Assembly: GCA_030144725.1 (NCBI GenBank)
Contig: JASKMD010000031.1
Location: forward strand, 8,157,823-8,221,822
Length of the DNA: 64,000 nt
DNA from: Haematococcus lacustris
Lineage: Eukaryota; Chlorophyta; Chlorophyceae; Chlamydomonadales; Haematococcaceae
Direction of reading: 5' to 3'
In this document: positions 42,937 through 53,590 of the stretch, piece after piece
How the letters are laid out: the number at the start of each line of letters is the position of its first letter
Position numbering within the stretch: the stretch's first letter is position 1
Notes under the pieces: model-generated
What the model was told of the DNA's origin: nothing
Databases searched by the model: none
The model's input: only the letters and a program-made list of their open reading frames with translations
Program-made: the position numbers and the translations under genes

Positions 42937-43200
42937 TCACCTGTAGCTCGCCTGGCCCGCGCCTAGCTCAGCTCCACGCGTGTCTTCTTGCTGTCCTTCA
43001 GCTGTGCGTGGGGGACGCACTCGCTTTGGGTTTCGCTTTGCGGTAGGGGTTACAGCTGCATCGTGCGCTGACCCAGCTCCTGAGGCTGGTGCTGCATCCG
43101 CTTGCGCTGCTTCCGTTAATGCTGCAACAATGGTAGTCACTGCGGCTGTCGATGCTGCTGCCAGGCCAGCGAGCAGGCACAATATGCCCGTGAAAAGCAT
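42937..43200 (-). CDS. Small signal-peptide-like protein starting in the right TIR of E2
   Basis: ATG at 43200 in good context (CCGCAGCCATGC). The first residues MLFTGILCLLAGLAAASTAA form a hydrophobic leader; the remainder is Ala-rich, then basic (KRNPKRVRPPRTAEG), 87 codons. The left TIR carries the same start at 38254 but lacks one base in the leader, which breaks it. Could be a first exon of a lost transposon gene. Confidence 0.35.
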   Translation of the reverse strand: MLFTGILCLLAGLAAASTAAVTTIVAALTEAAQADAAPASGAGSAHDAAVTPTAKRNPKRVRPPRTAEGQQEDTRGAELGAGQASYR

Positions 43201-45530
43201 GGCTGCGGAGCACGGAGGTTAGATTTGATACGTGGGTTGCAGCGCAGACCGCGTTCGCAGGAGCAGCTGGGCGGGCAGCGGTTGGTCGGTTGGCGCAACC
43301 TACCCTGTGGGGGGTGACGGTGGCTACCCCCATGGGGTAGCCACTTACCGGGAGAATTAATTGTCAAGCAGCGCACCAATGTGTCATGTTGCTAAGCCTG
43401 CAGGCTGCTCTCAATGCTGCAAAGGCCACGCAGCTTTCCGATTTGACGAATCAGCCCTGACGCATTTGAGCGGAGGTACTCGCACATACGTAGAGCCTCT
43501 ACTTCAACTGTTGAGCTCAGGATGCCACAAGCAGTGCCAACAAACACACGGAGAGCAGGTCAGCAGCAGCAGCTGGGTAGGGCTGAGTTTGCAGCCAGGC
43601 ACAGTGTGGAGCTGCAGTCAGGCAGGGCTGAATAGGATGGCAGTGGACACCAGCTGCTGTGGTGTGTGGGCTGAAGCTGGACAGTTAACAACGCAAGGTG
43701 GGCACATTGATGGAAGAGACTAGGCCTGCCACCACACATTCAGTTATGTGCGCCCCTCAAGCTCTGCACAAACACACATTTTGCACTGTGGTGGCAGGAT
43801 TATACCTTGGGGCAACAAGGATGGGTTAGGGGGACACGTGTAGTAGGGGAGGGACAGGGAAGGGGGTATGGGTACGGGGGGTAGCCAGCCAGGAGGTGTT
43901 TGGCAGGAGGTGTTGCAGGAGCTGTGGCAGGAAGTGTGTGGCAGGAGGTGTTGGCTGCAGATGCTGAGCTCAGGATGCCGCAAGGAGTGCCACTTGTCCA
44001 CACGGGCAGCAGCAGCGTTGTCAGCGGCAGCAGCAGGGTAGGGCTGGGTTTGCAGCCATTCAACCCCGGGTGTGCCCCTAGATGGCCTAGGGCCAATGTG
44101 GAGCCCCCCTATCAGCATCAGCCTGGTGCAAGAGCTGCACAACTGGCACATCAGCTGTGCTCTAGATATCAGGTTGGCTAGGGCAGGAGGTCTTGGCTGC
44201 AGCTGCAGAGCTCAGGATGCCTCAGGGAATGCCCTTTTCTTCACGGGCAGCAGCAGCGGTGTCTGCGGGAGCAGCAGGGTGGGGTGTTGTCTGCAGCCAG
44301 GCACACTGTAGCACTGTTTGCCAGTGAAGCATATTAGTCAGGCAATGGTTTAGGTGGTAAGGCAGCCCATGCCATGTGCCATGTGCATGGGAACATGCCT
44401 CCACACAGCTCCATAACACCATCTTGAGTGGTCCCGCTAGTGGTCCCTTGTGGTCCGTCTCAAGTTGAGGCCCTAGTGAGGGACGAGGGGGCTGGCCACT
44501 CCACACATTGAGTTGAGTGCGCATTGCAGGACTTGCACAAGCTTGCACTGGCTTCACACAGATGAAGACAGCTGACACAGCTGAAGAGCAGGGTGGGAGG
44601 TGATGGCTGGTGCATGGCAGTGTAGAGGCTGCAGGTGTGCGGATGGTGCGCAGGAGCCCAAGGGGGGCCTGAGGTGTGTTTGCGCTAGTAGCAGGATGTG
44701 AGTGCTGTACCGCAGTCATTTACTGGCGCCAGGATCAATCCTTGGCATGGCCGGGATAGCCCACTAGAGGGGAGGGGGAGGGGTGAAAGGGAGTGGCAAG
44801 GGGGAAGGGGTTAGAGGCGGGTAAGGGTGGGAGGGAGGGTGGGTAACACATCCTGGGAGGGAGGAGGGGGATGGTACCCCACGAGGCTCAGCGGCAGAGG
44901 TCTGAGTGCGGCCATGGCAGCACCCCAGCTTAGTGAGATCCGTGCACTGGGTGAGGCCGCTGCCTGCCTCCCTCTGCTATGCCTCACTTCCCTGCCTAAC
45001 TACGTCATGCATGCAGTCCATGACCCCAGCCCCATGCAAGAGGAGCTGGCGGGCCCCCTTGCGAGCAGCTAGGACCCTGGCCACATCCACTCAACCGTCA
45101 GCTGCTGCGCTACGGGCCGCAGCAAGACCTGGCTCAAGCTCCCTGCCACACAATGACAGCTGCACCAAGCTTAGAGCAGCAGCCAACGGCAGAAGGCAGG
45201 ACATACTCCACGTTGCCTGTCATTGTCGTTTGGCGCAGCTTATCGTCCCACAAAACATGATGATGAAGAAATACAAGACGGTCATGATGTGAGGAAATGG
45301 AGTCATCGCGCGCATACATAATGAATAAGTCCTATCATGATATTGTATCTGCCTACTAAAAAATGCATCATTCAATACAACACCCCAGCCGGCCAGCAGC
45401 GTCACAGCAATGCAGTATTACTGAAGCAGCCTCTTGCAACCTACAAATACCTAAGACAAGCAAGACAAAATGAGGTGAACAGTAGCGGCATCCTACTTTT
45501 CTAAACATCCAAAGTACGGGATCACGGGCA

Positions 45531-45923
45531 TCATGGGCTGATGCTGACACCTGCTTCATGGCAAGCATTGCCGCCTGCCTTCAAGCCCACTACCATGTGC
45601 CCTTGTGTGAGAGCTGTCCACACCACCCTCTCCCAGTGCTGCTGCACGCTGGACCAGGGCCAGTCAGGCGGCTGCCACACCACCGCCAGCTGATGGTCCT
45701 GCGTGCTCCTAATGAGTAAGGGTGGAGGGAGCTGGTGCTGGCTGGGGAGTCCATCATGAGGGACACACACCACAGGGATGACAAACTCCATGGTCTGCTC
45801 CTTCCAGTCCACTGCCAGTGCGGGTTGGGAGATGAAGCTGAGCAGGTAGTGGCTGGCATCATCTGACCTAGGCTCTGGGGCCCTATCCCAGTTGGCGGGG
45901 TTGTGTTGCAGCCTCAGCTGCAC
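45531..45923 (-). pseudogene. Terminal exon type 1 (beta), 5'-truncated copy in S3
   Basis: Matches the last 390 bp of 60727-61389 with the stop conserved. The 5' part is replaced at 45933 by GGTGATGGCG low-complexity DNA. No upstream modules are attached. Confidence 0.7.
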
Positions 45924-46070
45924 CTCGTTGGCGATGGTGGCGATGTTGATGATAGCGCTGGCGCTGGTATTAGCGAAGGTGGTGATGGCGTTGACGTTGG
46001 CGAAGGTGATGAATGCGATGTCATGATGGTGGTGGCGCCATGCACTTGCCAGTGGGGGGACGATGAGGGA

Positions 46071-46339
46071 TCACGCTTGTAACAGAGGCTCCACGTCCTT
46101 CAACAGAATCCATGCGTAGAGTTTTGGAGTGAACCTAGCGCACTTTTTCCGAGCCAATGTATATGCCTCAGCCAGTGACTGCAGGTGCACCAACCCTTCA
46201 CTGCTGGCACGCCACTTTTCCATGCGGTTGAGGGCATCAGCAATCTTAGGCTTCTCTTCACCTGGCAGATGCTTGTCGAGCACTGTGATGATGTTATCAA
46301 TCAGCTGAGCCCATCCTAGTCCACCCTCCAGCTTCATCT
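46071..46339 (-). CDS. Terminal exon type 2 (gamma) of G4
   Basis: Acceptor TTTCTGTTGACAG, phase 1, stop TGA at 46071. Encodes GGLGWAQLIDNIITVLDKHL, EEKPKIADALNRMEKW, EGLVHLQSLAEAYTLARKKC and LYAWILLKDVEPLLQA. It appears helical and globular. A decayed copy is at 1372-1565. Family not recognised. It occupies the place held in G2 and G5 by the PPPFL/WPWSS terminal exon. Confidence 0.6.
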
Positions 46340-49300
46340 CTGTCAACAGAAACAGCAACAGTCAGGTGCAGGTAAGCCAGATAAGATCGTGAGGTCCGAG
46401 GTAAGGCTGAATGACCCAATGGCACATCCTTCACCAGGCAGCTCAGCTAGCATGGGGTCGGGGTCATGAGCTGCATGCAATGTTGCAGTCATACAGAGCA
46501 GAAGCAAAAGTCGGTAGGTACTGCTTATCACTACTCACACTGCCACCATCACACTGCCACACCACACTGCCATCATCACACTGCCACCATCACACTGCCC
46601 TAGGAGTGTTCATGTGTAGGTACGGGTAGCTAGCCTCTGGCAGCAGGTGTGCATTGTGCTGGCAGGTCGGTGACTCACCGCTTGCGCCAGGCAGCTCAGG
46701 CGGGGGTGCAAGTGCCGGCACAGCAGCTCCAGGCAGCAGCTGCATGGCCCCAGTGCCCTGGTATGCAGCTGCATGCAGGGGAGAGGGGCAGCTGCGGGGT
46801 CAGCCAGCCACTGCAGGTGCTGGTGGGCATTGCAATGCTGTCAGGTGCATTTGAGTACAGGGGTGAGAGCTGATGCAAGCATTGCGCTAGGGAGCAGTGG
46901 GATGGCATTGAGACCACATGGCAGCAACAGGGTGATATGGAGGGTCAGTCTGAAGACAGCTGTGGAGGGCAGGTAGACCTAGTCAAAGGCAGTGCCGTGT
47001 CCTTGCTGAGCACTGTGGCAGCTCTGCCACCAGTTGCTGTGATGCTGGACCCACCTGGCCCCTCCTGGGTCAAGTCAATGGTGTCCTGTCCACTGCCAGG
47101 ATCCAGCCCTGCACAAGTGCACCAAGCCCACCCGAGCACATGTTACAGGCTGCCTTGCTGCATGGTGTCAAAAGACTTCACATGCGGGTGAGGCGGACAA
47201 GCCAGTCCTCAAGGGTGTGACCGCCTGGCTGCCCTGGACATGGCATTCAACAATTGCTTGGCAACACTTCAGTCGAGCATTCAGGCACACACAACAATTG
47301 CTTGGCTACACACCAGCTCAGCGGTCTGGCAGGTGGCAGTGCTGTGCAGAGGGGCTTCAGCTGCCTCACCAGCATGGGCTGGGGCAGCAGCAGGCTGGGG
47401 CACCTCTGGGTCACCCTCATCAGGGGCACCCGCCATGCCTGCAGCAGGCTGGGATGGCCCTGGCCCTCCCTCCTCAGCAGTGCCCAGGCCACCAGCAGCA
47501 GCGGCACCACCTGCAGGCAGTGCAGTCAACAGTGGCTGTGGCACTAAGCAAGCATGAGGTGCAGCTGAGGGTGATAAGCAGCCTTAGCCACAGCCAGCAT
47601 AACCATTTGGCAGCACCAGCATGCATGGGCGCATAGGTGTGTGCCAGGCCTGCATGCAAACCCTCACACCCCAGACCAACCACTCTTCTCTGTCGTAGCT
47701 GCCCGTCATGGGCAACAGGCAGGTGAGGCAGGTGAGGTGAGGCAGGCAGATCAGGCAGGCGAGACAGCGCGCCTGACTGCACCAGCCAGCCAGCTACACT
47801 CAGCCCACTGGGCCACAGGGTCCTGTCATGAGGTTACGGGGACTGACCAGCAGGGGCCGGTGACTCAAGGAGGGCTGCTGTTGCCACCTCCATCCTCTCA
47901 CGTCCCTGGGCTGGTGCTGCAGGCAGGGTGGGGAGGGCAGGCAGGGCAGACCTAGTCGCAAGCAGTGCAAGGAGTGCAAGGGTCAAGACAAGGTAAAGGT
48001 GCAGCCATGCAGCCCAAGGCCAGGCAGGGCCAGGGCCAGAGTCAGAGTCAGGGTCAGGGCCAGAGTCAGGGCCAGGGTCAGGGCCAGGGTCAGGGCCAGG
48101 GCCAGGCAGCTCACCTGGCTGTGCCACACCAGCGACTAAGTTATGCTCATGAGGCCCACTGCCATGACGTCTTTTGACAGCTAATGCTGCTGCTGCTGCT
48201 GCCTGTCCTGCCTCAGGGATCGGGCCTGGCTTGGCATCCGCTGCCTTGCGCTTCTGACCAGTCCTGTAGCGACCAGTCCTGTACCAGTTCTGACCAGTCC
48301 TGTACCAGTTCTGACCAGGCTGACGGTCACAGAGCGAATGTGAGGCACCATCAGGAGGGGTGGTGGCCTTTGTGGCGCCCGCTGCGACATGCCCGTATGC
48401 GGCAACCTGCAGCGCTCCTGGCCGCTGCTGTCCCTGCGAGCCCATGTTGCTGAGCGGCGGGGCAGGGTGGGCTGCAGGTCCAGCTGCAGCGAGAGTGCTG
48501 ATCAGCACTGCTCCAGACCCCAATGCCTGTGGGCACAGCCACCAGAGGGTGATACCAGCACTGACTGCAGCTACCGTGTGCACGCAGCTGAGTGGGCTGT
48601 GCCTCACACCCACCTGAATGGGTGGTGCCATGGCATCAGCCACGAAGAGCCTGCCTCCAGCCCCTGAGGTGCCCAAAGCCCCAGCTGGCTCACCTGCAGG
48701 CAAAGCATCCTGCCCATGGTCAGTACCTGGGAGGTGGTGGGACCCTTAGCTGTCTCACCAGCAGCAGAGGCTGGTGCAACAGTAGGCTGGGATAGACCTG
48801 CCCCCCTCCAGCAGCACCAGCAGCTGTGCCACAGAACAAGGGGCTACGCTGACCGTTCAGGCGGCTGCTCAAGGAGGACTCTGGCATCTAGTGCAGCTCC
48901 ACACTCACGACAAGAGGCCGGACCGTTCAAACTCATACACACCTCTGGGCACACCAGACTGACCTGGGGTGGCCTGGCCAACACTCGCTGCAGCCTCAGT
49001 GAGGGGCCGCACCTCCAGCACAAGCAGCCGCTCCTTGGCTTGGCCTCGCTCAGCGCGCTGTGCCTTGCAGCGGCCAGTCAGAGATAAACCGCGCCTCTTC
49101 ACCCAGGTAGGGATTCTCATGCTTTGGGGGTGCCGTGCCTTCAGCGACCACCTGCCATTGGGTCGACGGGTCGCATCAAATGGCAGCTGCGGGCAGCCAG
49201 GGACAATGCTGCCGGAGGATTGCGCCAAGACCACCAGGAGCTCGACTGTGTCCACCCCACCCTGGTCCAGCTGAAACTGCAGTGCCAGGGGCTTTGGCAG

Positions 49301-50695
49301 GTACTCCAAGCTCCTGTCAGTAAAGCCATTCAGCTGAGTCCAGCTGTCAGTGTGGGCCGGCGGGTCTGCCTCCGGCCGGGCTGTGGCTACAACTGCAGCA
49401 GCTGGTAATCCAAGTCTTGAGGTCCGAGGTAAGGCTGAATGCCCCGATGGCACATCCTTCACCGGCAGCTCAGCTGGCATGGGGCCGGGGTCATGAGCTG
49501 CATGCAATGTTGCAGTCATACAGAGCAGAAGCAAAGGATGGGAGGTACTGCTTATCACTACTCACACTGCCACCACCACTCTGCCACCATCACACTGCCA
49601 CACCACACTGCTATCATCACACTGCCACCATCACACTGCCCTAGGAGTGTTCATGTGTAGGTACGGGTAGCTAGCCTCTGGCAGCAGGTGTGCATTGTGC
49701 TGGCAGGTCGGTGACTCACCGCTTGCGCCAGGCAGCTCAGGCGGAGGACATGGCAGTCAACAACTGTTATTGGTGTGGTGAGATGTGGGTGCAATGGAAT
49801 GCACATTGCTTCAGTGAAGGCAGTCGAGGCTGGCTGCTTGCAGGTGGCAGTGCTGTGCAGAGGGGCTTCAGCTGCCTCACCAGCATGGGCTGGGGCAGCA
49901 GCAGGCTGGGACACGTCTGGGTCACCCTCATCAGGGGCACCCGCCATGCCTGCAGCAGGCTGGGATGGTCCTGGCCCTCCCTCCTCAGCAGTGCCCAGGC
50001 CAGCAGCAGCAGCGGCACCACCTGCAGGCAGTGCAGCCAACAGTGGCTGTGGCACTAAGCAAGGATGAGGTGCAGCTGAGGGTGATAAGCCCTGGCCTGT
50101 TGGTCGTGCAGGGTGGTGAGGGCAGGCAGGGCAGACCTAGTCATAGGCAGTGTCGTGTGCCTCAGAGTTGGCAAGGGTTGAGGCAAGGTGTGGACAACCT
50201 CATGCAGCAGCAACAGGGACCGGGGTCAGCTGCTGAAGTGGTAAGGCTGACTGGCACGATCATGTCATGGTTGTTGTCCATGAGCCTGCCTCGCGGCCAC
50301 TCAGCCCAGATACAGACTCAGGCAGCTCACCTGGCGGTGCCACACCAGCTGCCACACTTGGCTCAACAGTCCGACGTTTCTTGATAGCTGCTGCAGCTAC
50401 TGCCTGCCCTGCCTCAAGGCGCTGGCCTAACTGGGCTTCTGCTGCCTTGCGTTTGTGAGTAGTTCCGCAGTAACGGGCCCCTGCAATCATGTATCAGGCT
50501 AGAAGCTCAGCCAAGCATTGGGGTCGGCTGCAGCAGCAGGTTACAGCAATCCGGACAATACAGCCGTACAATACAGAGGTGACCGCAGCCTGATGGCTGC
50601 GCTGCATGACTTGTCTCACCGGCAGCAGGGGCTGGTGCAGCAGTGGGCTGAGATGGCCCTGCCCCATCACGGCTGGTCCCATTAGGGCCTGCAAT

Positions 50696-50734
<39 letters not shown>

Positions 50735-52744
50735 GTTGTGAAGGTAAGGGCAGAGCTGACAGCCAGGTCAAGACACAAGGTGATCAGGAGACATGGCTGT
50801 CATGCAGTGTAGCTGCACACTCACAACCGCAGTGGCAACCATGTGGCAAGGAGTACATGTGTGGCCTGGTTGCACCAATCTTCTTGCACTGCCCTTGCTA
50901 GGCAGTAGTGCACCAGGCTTGCCCTCTCCAATAGCCACATCTACAGGCAATGACTGCATGGCTCCTTTGCAGCAACCTGCCCCTGGTGTGTATCAAGCCC
51001 CACCCCTGCCGTATACATACTACAGTCCAGCTTGATGCATGAGACAGGCTTGACAAGCAAACCATGAAGTGATGCAAGCCCTATCGCACATGGTAGTAAT
51101 GCCCACATGCCCTCCCGCCCCGGCAGTTAGCTCTGACCTGAGGTGGCACAAACAGCCTGTGTTGCAGCCTTGGGCAGGGGCCGCACCTCCAGCACCAGCA
51201 GATGCGGCCCACCCTGCTTTGGCATAGCCTTGAAACGCCCAGTCAGCTGTGCGCCAACGCTTTTCACCCAGTCTCTGACCTTCTTCTTCATGTGCGCGGT
51301 GTTGAACCGCCACTTAGTCTCCTTGCTGTTCGGCTTGGCTACGCAGAGTAGCTGCAGGCCACCACAGGCTAGGTCAGCATGCTTGGTGGGGTCCTCGCTT
51401 GGCTCCTCCAGTGCCAGTGTCACACGAATGTCGACACCGACTCCCGCCTTCAGGTCTAGCCCTAAGTCTTGGGCAATTGGCTTGTAGAGTAATTCAAAGC
51501 ACCTAGTATCAGTACCGCTCGTTTGCCCATTGTCAGGGACGTTGCTCTTGAGTAGATACCTGCCCCACGAAACATTTGGCAACAGGTCAACTCCATTCCT
51601 AACCGCCTCGACCCGGGCTGCACCAGATACGCAGCCAGGTCCCGCTGCTGGGCCAGGAGCAGGCAAGGGTCCTGCCACACCGCGGTCCATGGGAACTTGG
51701 CCATGCACTGCATGTAGCACTGCAAACGGTTCAGTCAGTGTTTTGGCAATATGACGGCTCATCATCATTGTGTCCCATTCATTCTTGTTTTACTATATGA
51801 TATCTCATGATATTTCATTCTTTCATGGTCAAAAGTACTACCTTGTGGCAGCCACTGTGTGTCCTGGTGGCTGGTCTGGGCCAGCAGCACACCAAGGTCT
51901 ACCTCACCTCCAGTCCTTGACCCTGTGCGCTTGCTGTTCTTGGCACCAGCTGTGGGTCGCACACTGCAGCCAGTCTGGCCTTGGGTGGTACGTGCGGCTG
52001 GCTGTGGTACTGCTCCGATCGGCACTGCGCACCACAGGCACAACAACAGTGGCGATCACAAGCTCGGTAGGAGGCCACTAGGATGAAGGCAACGCATCTA
52101 CTGTGCAAGGCATGTGTCAGGTCTAATGTGAAGGCTTTGTTGTGTCTGCAGCCTGATGGCTGTCATGCACAAGTGAAACAAAACTCAAGGTGGCATGTAG
52201 GCTCAATAGGTCCTGCATTTGTCCCACAGGCAGAAGGGGCTTGGGCAGCAGCAGGCAGGGATGGCCAAGGGCCTAGCCTCAGCCTCAACTCAGCCTCCTA
52301 AGCTTGCACCCTGAGGGCCATTGGATGCATGCAGATGCCAGCTGGCTCTCCCCTATGCCGCGCTGCCCAGCCACAGACAGGCCGGGTTCTGCTTTTAACA
52401 TTCCACCCGCCAGACCTCCAACGACAGTCAGCCAGCTGATGCAAGGGGGTGGGTTGCAGGGGCATACCTTTGGTCACTGTGGACACAGCTCGGTGTGTCT
52501 GGCTTGTGGGTTTGGGAGGTGGTGGCACTAATGGCGCTGCTGGCACTGTCGTAGAAGGGTAGCAGCCAGCGAGATTGCGGGGCACCAGGGGTTCAGTGGG
52601 TTTGTGCCTCGAGGCTGGGCCGTATTGCCTGGTCGTGGGCTGGGCAGCAGTGGCTGCATTCAAGGGTTGCCCCGTAGTTGTTGTCAATGCTGGTCGCTTC
52701 TTGCAAGGCTCATCGTGTCTTCGCCCCGACGCATGCACAGAGCC
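46071..52744 (-). CDS. Mosaic gene G4 of the modular exon family
   Basis: Modules 5' to 3': 52468-52744 (proline-rich), 51908-52024 (117 bp), 51138-51768 (LTG/LVLEVRPL), 50620-50688 (69 bp), 50331-50480 (NLS), 49881-50021 (141 bp), a 90-bp-type fragment ending 49720, 48964-49390 (second LTG/LVLEVRPL), about 48759-48823, 48115-48319 (NLS), 47848-47916 (69 bp), 47370-47510 (141 bp), 47055-47108 (SIM), 46679-46768 (90 bp), 46071-46339 (terminal type 2). The block LVLEVR, GPSQP, NLS, 141-bp occurs twice in series, so the gene has grown by internal duplication. The exon near 48759 is 65 bp and out of phase, so that part may be decayed or misread. Gene start is uncertain (ATG at 51768 is possible). 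Confidence 0.45.
46679..46768 (-). CDS. 90-bp module exon (mu) of G4
   Basis: Phase 1-1, acceptor GCATGCAG, donor AGCG/GTGAGT. Encodes AYQGTGAMQLHAAAA-like sequence and ends PGAS(G); near-identical to 23743-23832 at the DNA level. Confidence 0.5.
47055..47108 (-). CDS. SIM-bearing module exon (kappa, short) of G4
   Basis: 54 bp, phase 1-1, acceptor CTTGTGCAG, donor CCAG/GTGGGT. Encodes LDPGSGQDTIDLTQEGP. Confidence 0.5.
47370..47510 (-). CDS. 141-bp module exon (epsilon) of G4, second copy
   Basis: Same boundaries and phase as the other copies; encodes GLGTAEEGGPGPSQPAAGMA and PEVPQPAAAPAHAG. Confidence 0.6.
47848..47916 (-). CDS. 69-bp module exon (theta) of G4
   Basis: Phase 1-1; encodes PAQGRERMEVATAALLESPA; donor GCTG/GTCAGT. 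Confidence 0.55.
48115..48319 (-). CDS. NLS-bearing module exon (delta) of G4, second copy
   Basis: Ends at donor CCAG/GTGAGC. Encodes QNWYRTGQNWYRTGRYRTGQ (a short tandem repeat of NWYRTGQ), then KRKAADAKPGP, AVKRRHG and VAGVAQPG. The tandem repeat lengthens the 5' side; the acceptor near 48319 is provisional. GPDPGPDPG-type repeats lie just downstream (48010-48105) in the intron. Confidence 0.45.
48964..49390 (-). CDS. LTG/LVLEVRPL-domain exon (alpha paralogue) of G4
   Basis: Phase 1-1, acceptor GCTGCTGCAG, donor CCCCAG/GTCAGT. Encodes YLPKPLALQFQLDQGGVDTV, ELLVVLAQSSG, RIPTWVKRRGLSLTGRCKAQ and RLLVLEVRPLTEAA. Diverged from the upstream copy at 51138-51768, so the domain is present twice in G4. 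Confidence 0.55.
49881..50021 (-). CDS. 141-bp module exon (epsilon) of G4, first copy
   Basis: Encodes GLGTAEEGGPGPSQPAAGMA and PDVSQPAAAPAHAG; boundaries as in the other copies. Confidence 0.6.
50331..50480 (-). CDS. NLS-bearing module exon (delta) of G4, first copy
   Basis: 150 bp, phase 1-1, acceptor GATTGCAG, donor CCAG/GTGAGC. Encodes HKRKAAEAQLGQRLEAGQAV, AIKKRRTVEPS and AAGVAPP. Confidence 0.55.
50620..50688 (-). CDS. 69-bp GPSQP module exon (zeta) of G4, intact
   Basis: Phase 1-1, acceptor GCTATTGCAG, donor GCCG/GTGAGA. Encodes NGTSRDGAGPSQPTAAPAPA. It is the uninterrupted counterpart of the exon split by the chromovirus in G1. A pure CAG run (50697-50732) lies just upstream in the intron. 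Confidence 0.65.
51138..51768 (-). CDS. LTG/LVLEVRPL-domain exon (alpha) of G4
   Basis: 631 bp like 10160-10790; opens ATGATGATG at 51768, ends at CCTCAG/GTCAGA. Encodes DTRCFELLYKPIAQDLGLDL, RFNTAHMKKKVRDWVKSVGA, QLTGRFKAMP and LLVLEVRPLPKAA. Most differences from G1 are conservative. Confidence 0.55.
51908..52024 (-). CDS. 117-bp module exon (lambda) of G4
   Basis: Phase 1-1 with the same acceptor and donor as 11126-11242; encodes GAVPQPAARTTQGQTGCSVR and AGAKNSKRTGSRTG. Confidence 0.5.
52468..52744 (-). CDS. Proline-rich exon (sigma) of G4
   Basis: 277 bp, phase 0 to 1. Encodes GSVHASGRRHDEPCKKRPAL, EPLVPRNLAGCYPSTTVPAA and PPPPKPTSQTHRAVS; donor AAAG/GTATGC. Confidence 0.55.
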
Positions 52745-53065
52745 CTGCAGCAAGTGGCCCAGCTACACCCACATTGTGACCCAGCACGTTCCATGTTGTG
52801 AGTGGGTGCGACTCCTTATGCAGAGTGCCAATGTGGGGGTGCTGGTCTCACCTGAGGTGTTCGCATTAGAGAGCTCCCAAGGTTGCCTTCAAACCTTGAC
52901 GTGCCTTTCAACACCCTGAACACATGTCACACATGGACTAAAGCTGGCAGCTGTGGCAGGTGCATCATTCTTCAGTACAAGACAAGCAGTTGACAACAAT
53001 GTAGCTGGCCTACACGACATGACACACACAATGAAGGAGTGGATCAATTCCTTTCACATAGGCAT

Positions 53066-53590
53066 ACATGTTATGCATCACTCTGCATTGTTTTAGTACC
53101 ACTGGCTTACTATTGCACTGAATGCTATAATAATGCAAAACATATGCTGACTCTCGGCCATCATCACTATCGATTGTGTACATTCACTGCAGCTTACTTC
53201 ATGAAGGAGCCTTAATACTGTCAGCTAACGATGGTTTATATAGCAATGTGGTGCAAAGATGTTCTTATTTGTTGACATCCTATTAGATACATCAACTCAA
53301 CAACTATAAAGTAAGCCAGCTTCTTTCATCCTAGTAAGCATTAAATAACTCATCACACCAAAAACAATGCTACCAGTAGGTATAAGTATAAGTAGTTATG
53401 GTACATCACATATATAGCAACCAAGAAGTATAATATAGCAATGTGTTCCTAATGTGATGTGGTTATTGTTATTCATCAACGAATAACTATAGATTAAACA
53501 ATGAATAACCGAAAACAAGTAGCGTTATCGACGACTCCCGGCAGCGGCGCCGCACCTTTAACTATAAGTAAATAGTATCTTTACAAGTAG
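53066..53590. other. AT-rich island, absent from S1
   Basis: About 520 bp rich in TATA, ATAACTA and AATAATGC words inside otherwise GC-rich DNA. S1 passes directly from the equivalent of 53065 to that of 53590 at about 12281. No open frame of note. GTTATTGTTATTCATCAACG followed by AATGAATAAC is a partial inverted repeat. Confidence 0.7.

Larger units (their letters stand above)
38091..43363. mobile_element. 5.27-kb TIR element E2 with satellite interior
   Basis: Terminal inverted repeats of 316-317 bp (38091-38406 and 43047-43363; ends CAATYAATTCTCCCGGTAAG) are flanked by the 7-bp duplication TCAAGCA (38084-38090, 43364-43370). Copies S1 (13560-13570) and S2 (54610-54620) show the uninterrupted site, TCGAGCA. 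The interior holds an LFG-repeat frame, a 225-bp repeat, a minisatellite and a GGGCA-type satellite. No transposase recognised, so it is probably non-autonomous. The 7-bp duplication does not point to one superfamily. Confidence 0.88.
37197..45940. repeat. Segmental duplication, copy S3 (split by element E2)
   Basis: 37197-38083 matches 12590-13570 and 53790-54615. 43371-45940 matches 13590-18480. It lacks the Fanzor-like relic (join at 44336) and the hAT relic. Its terminal exon copy is truncated at the 5' side. Confidence 0.88.
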
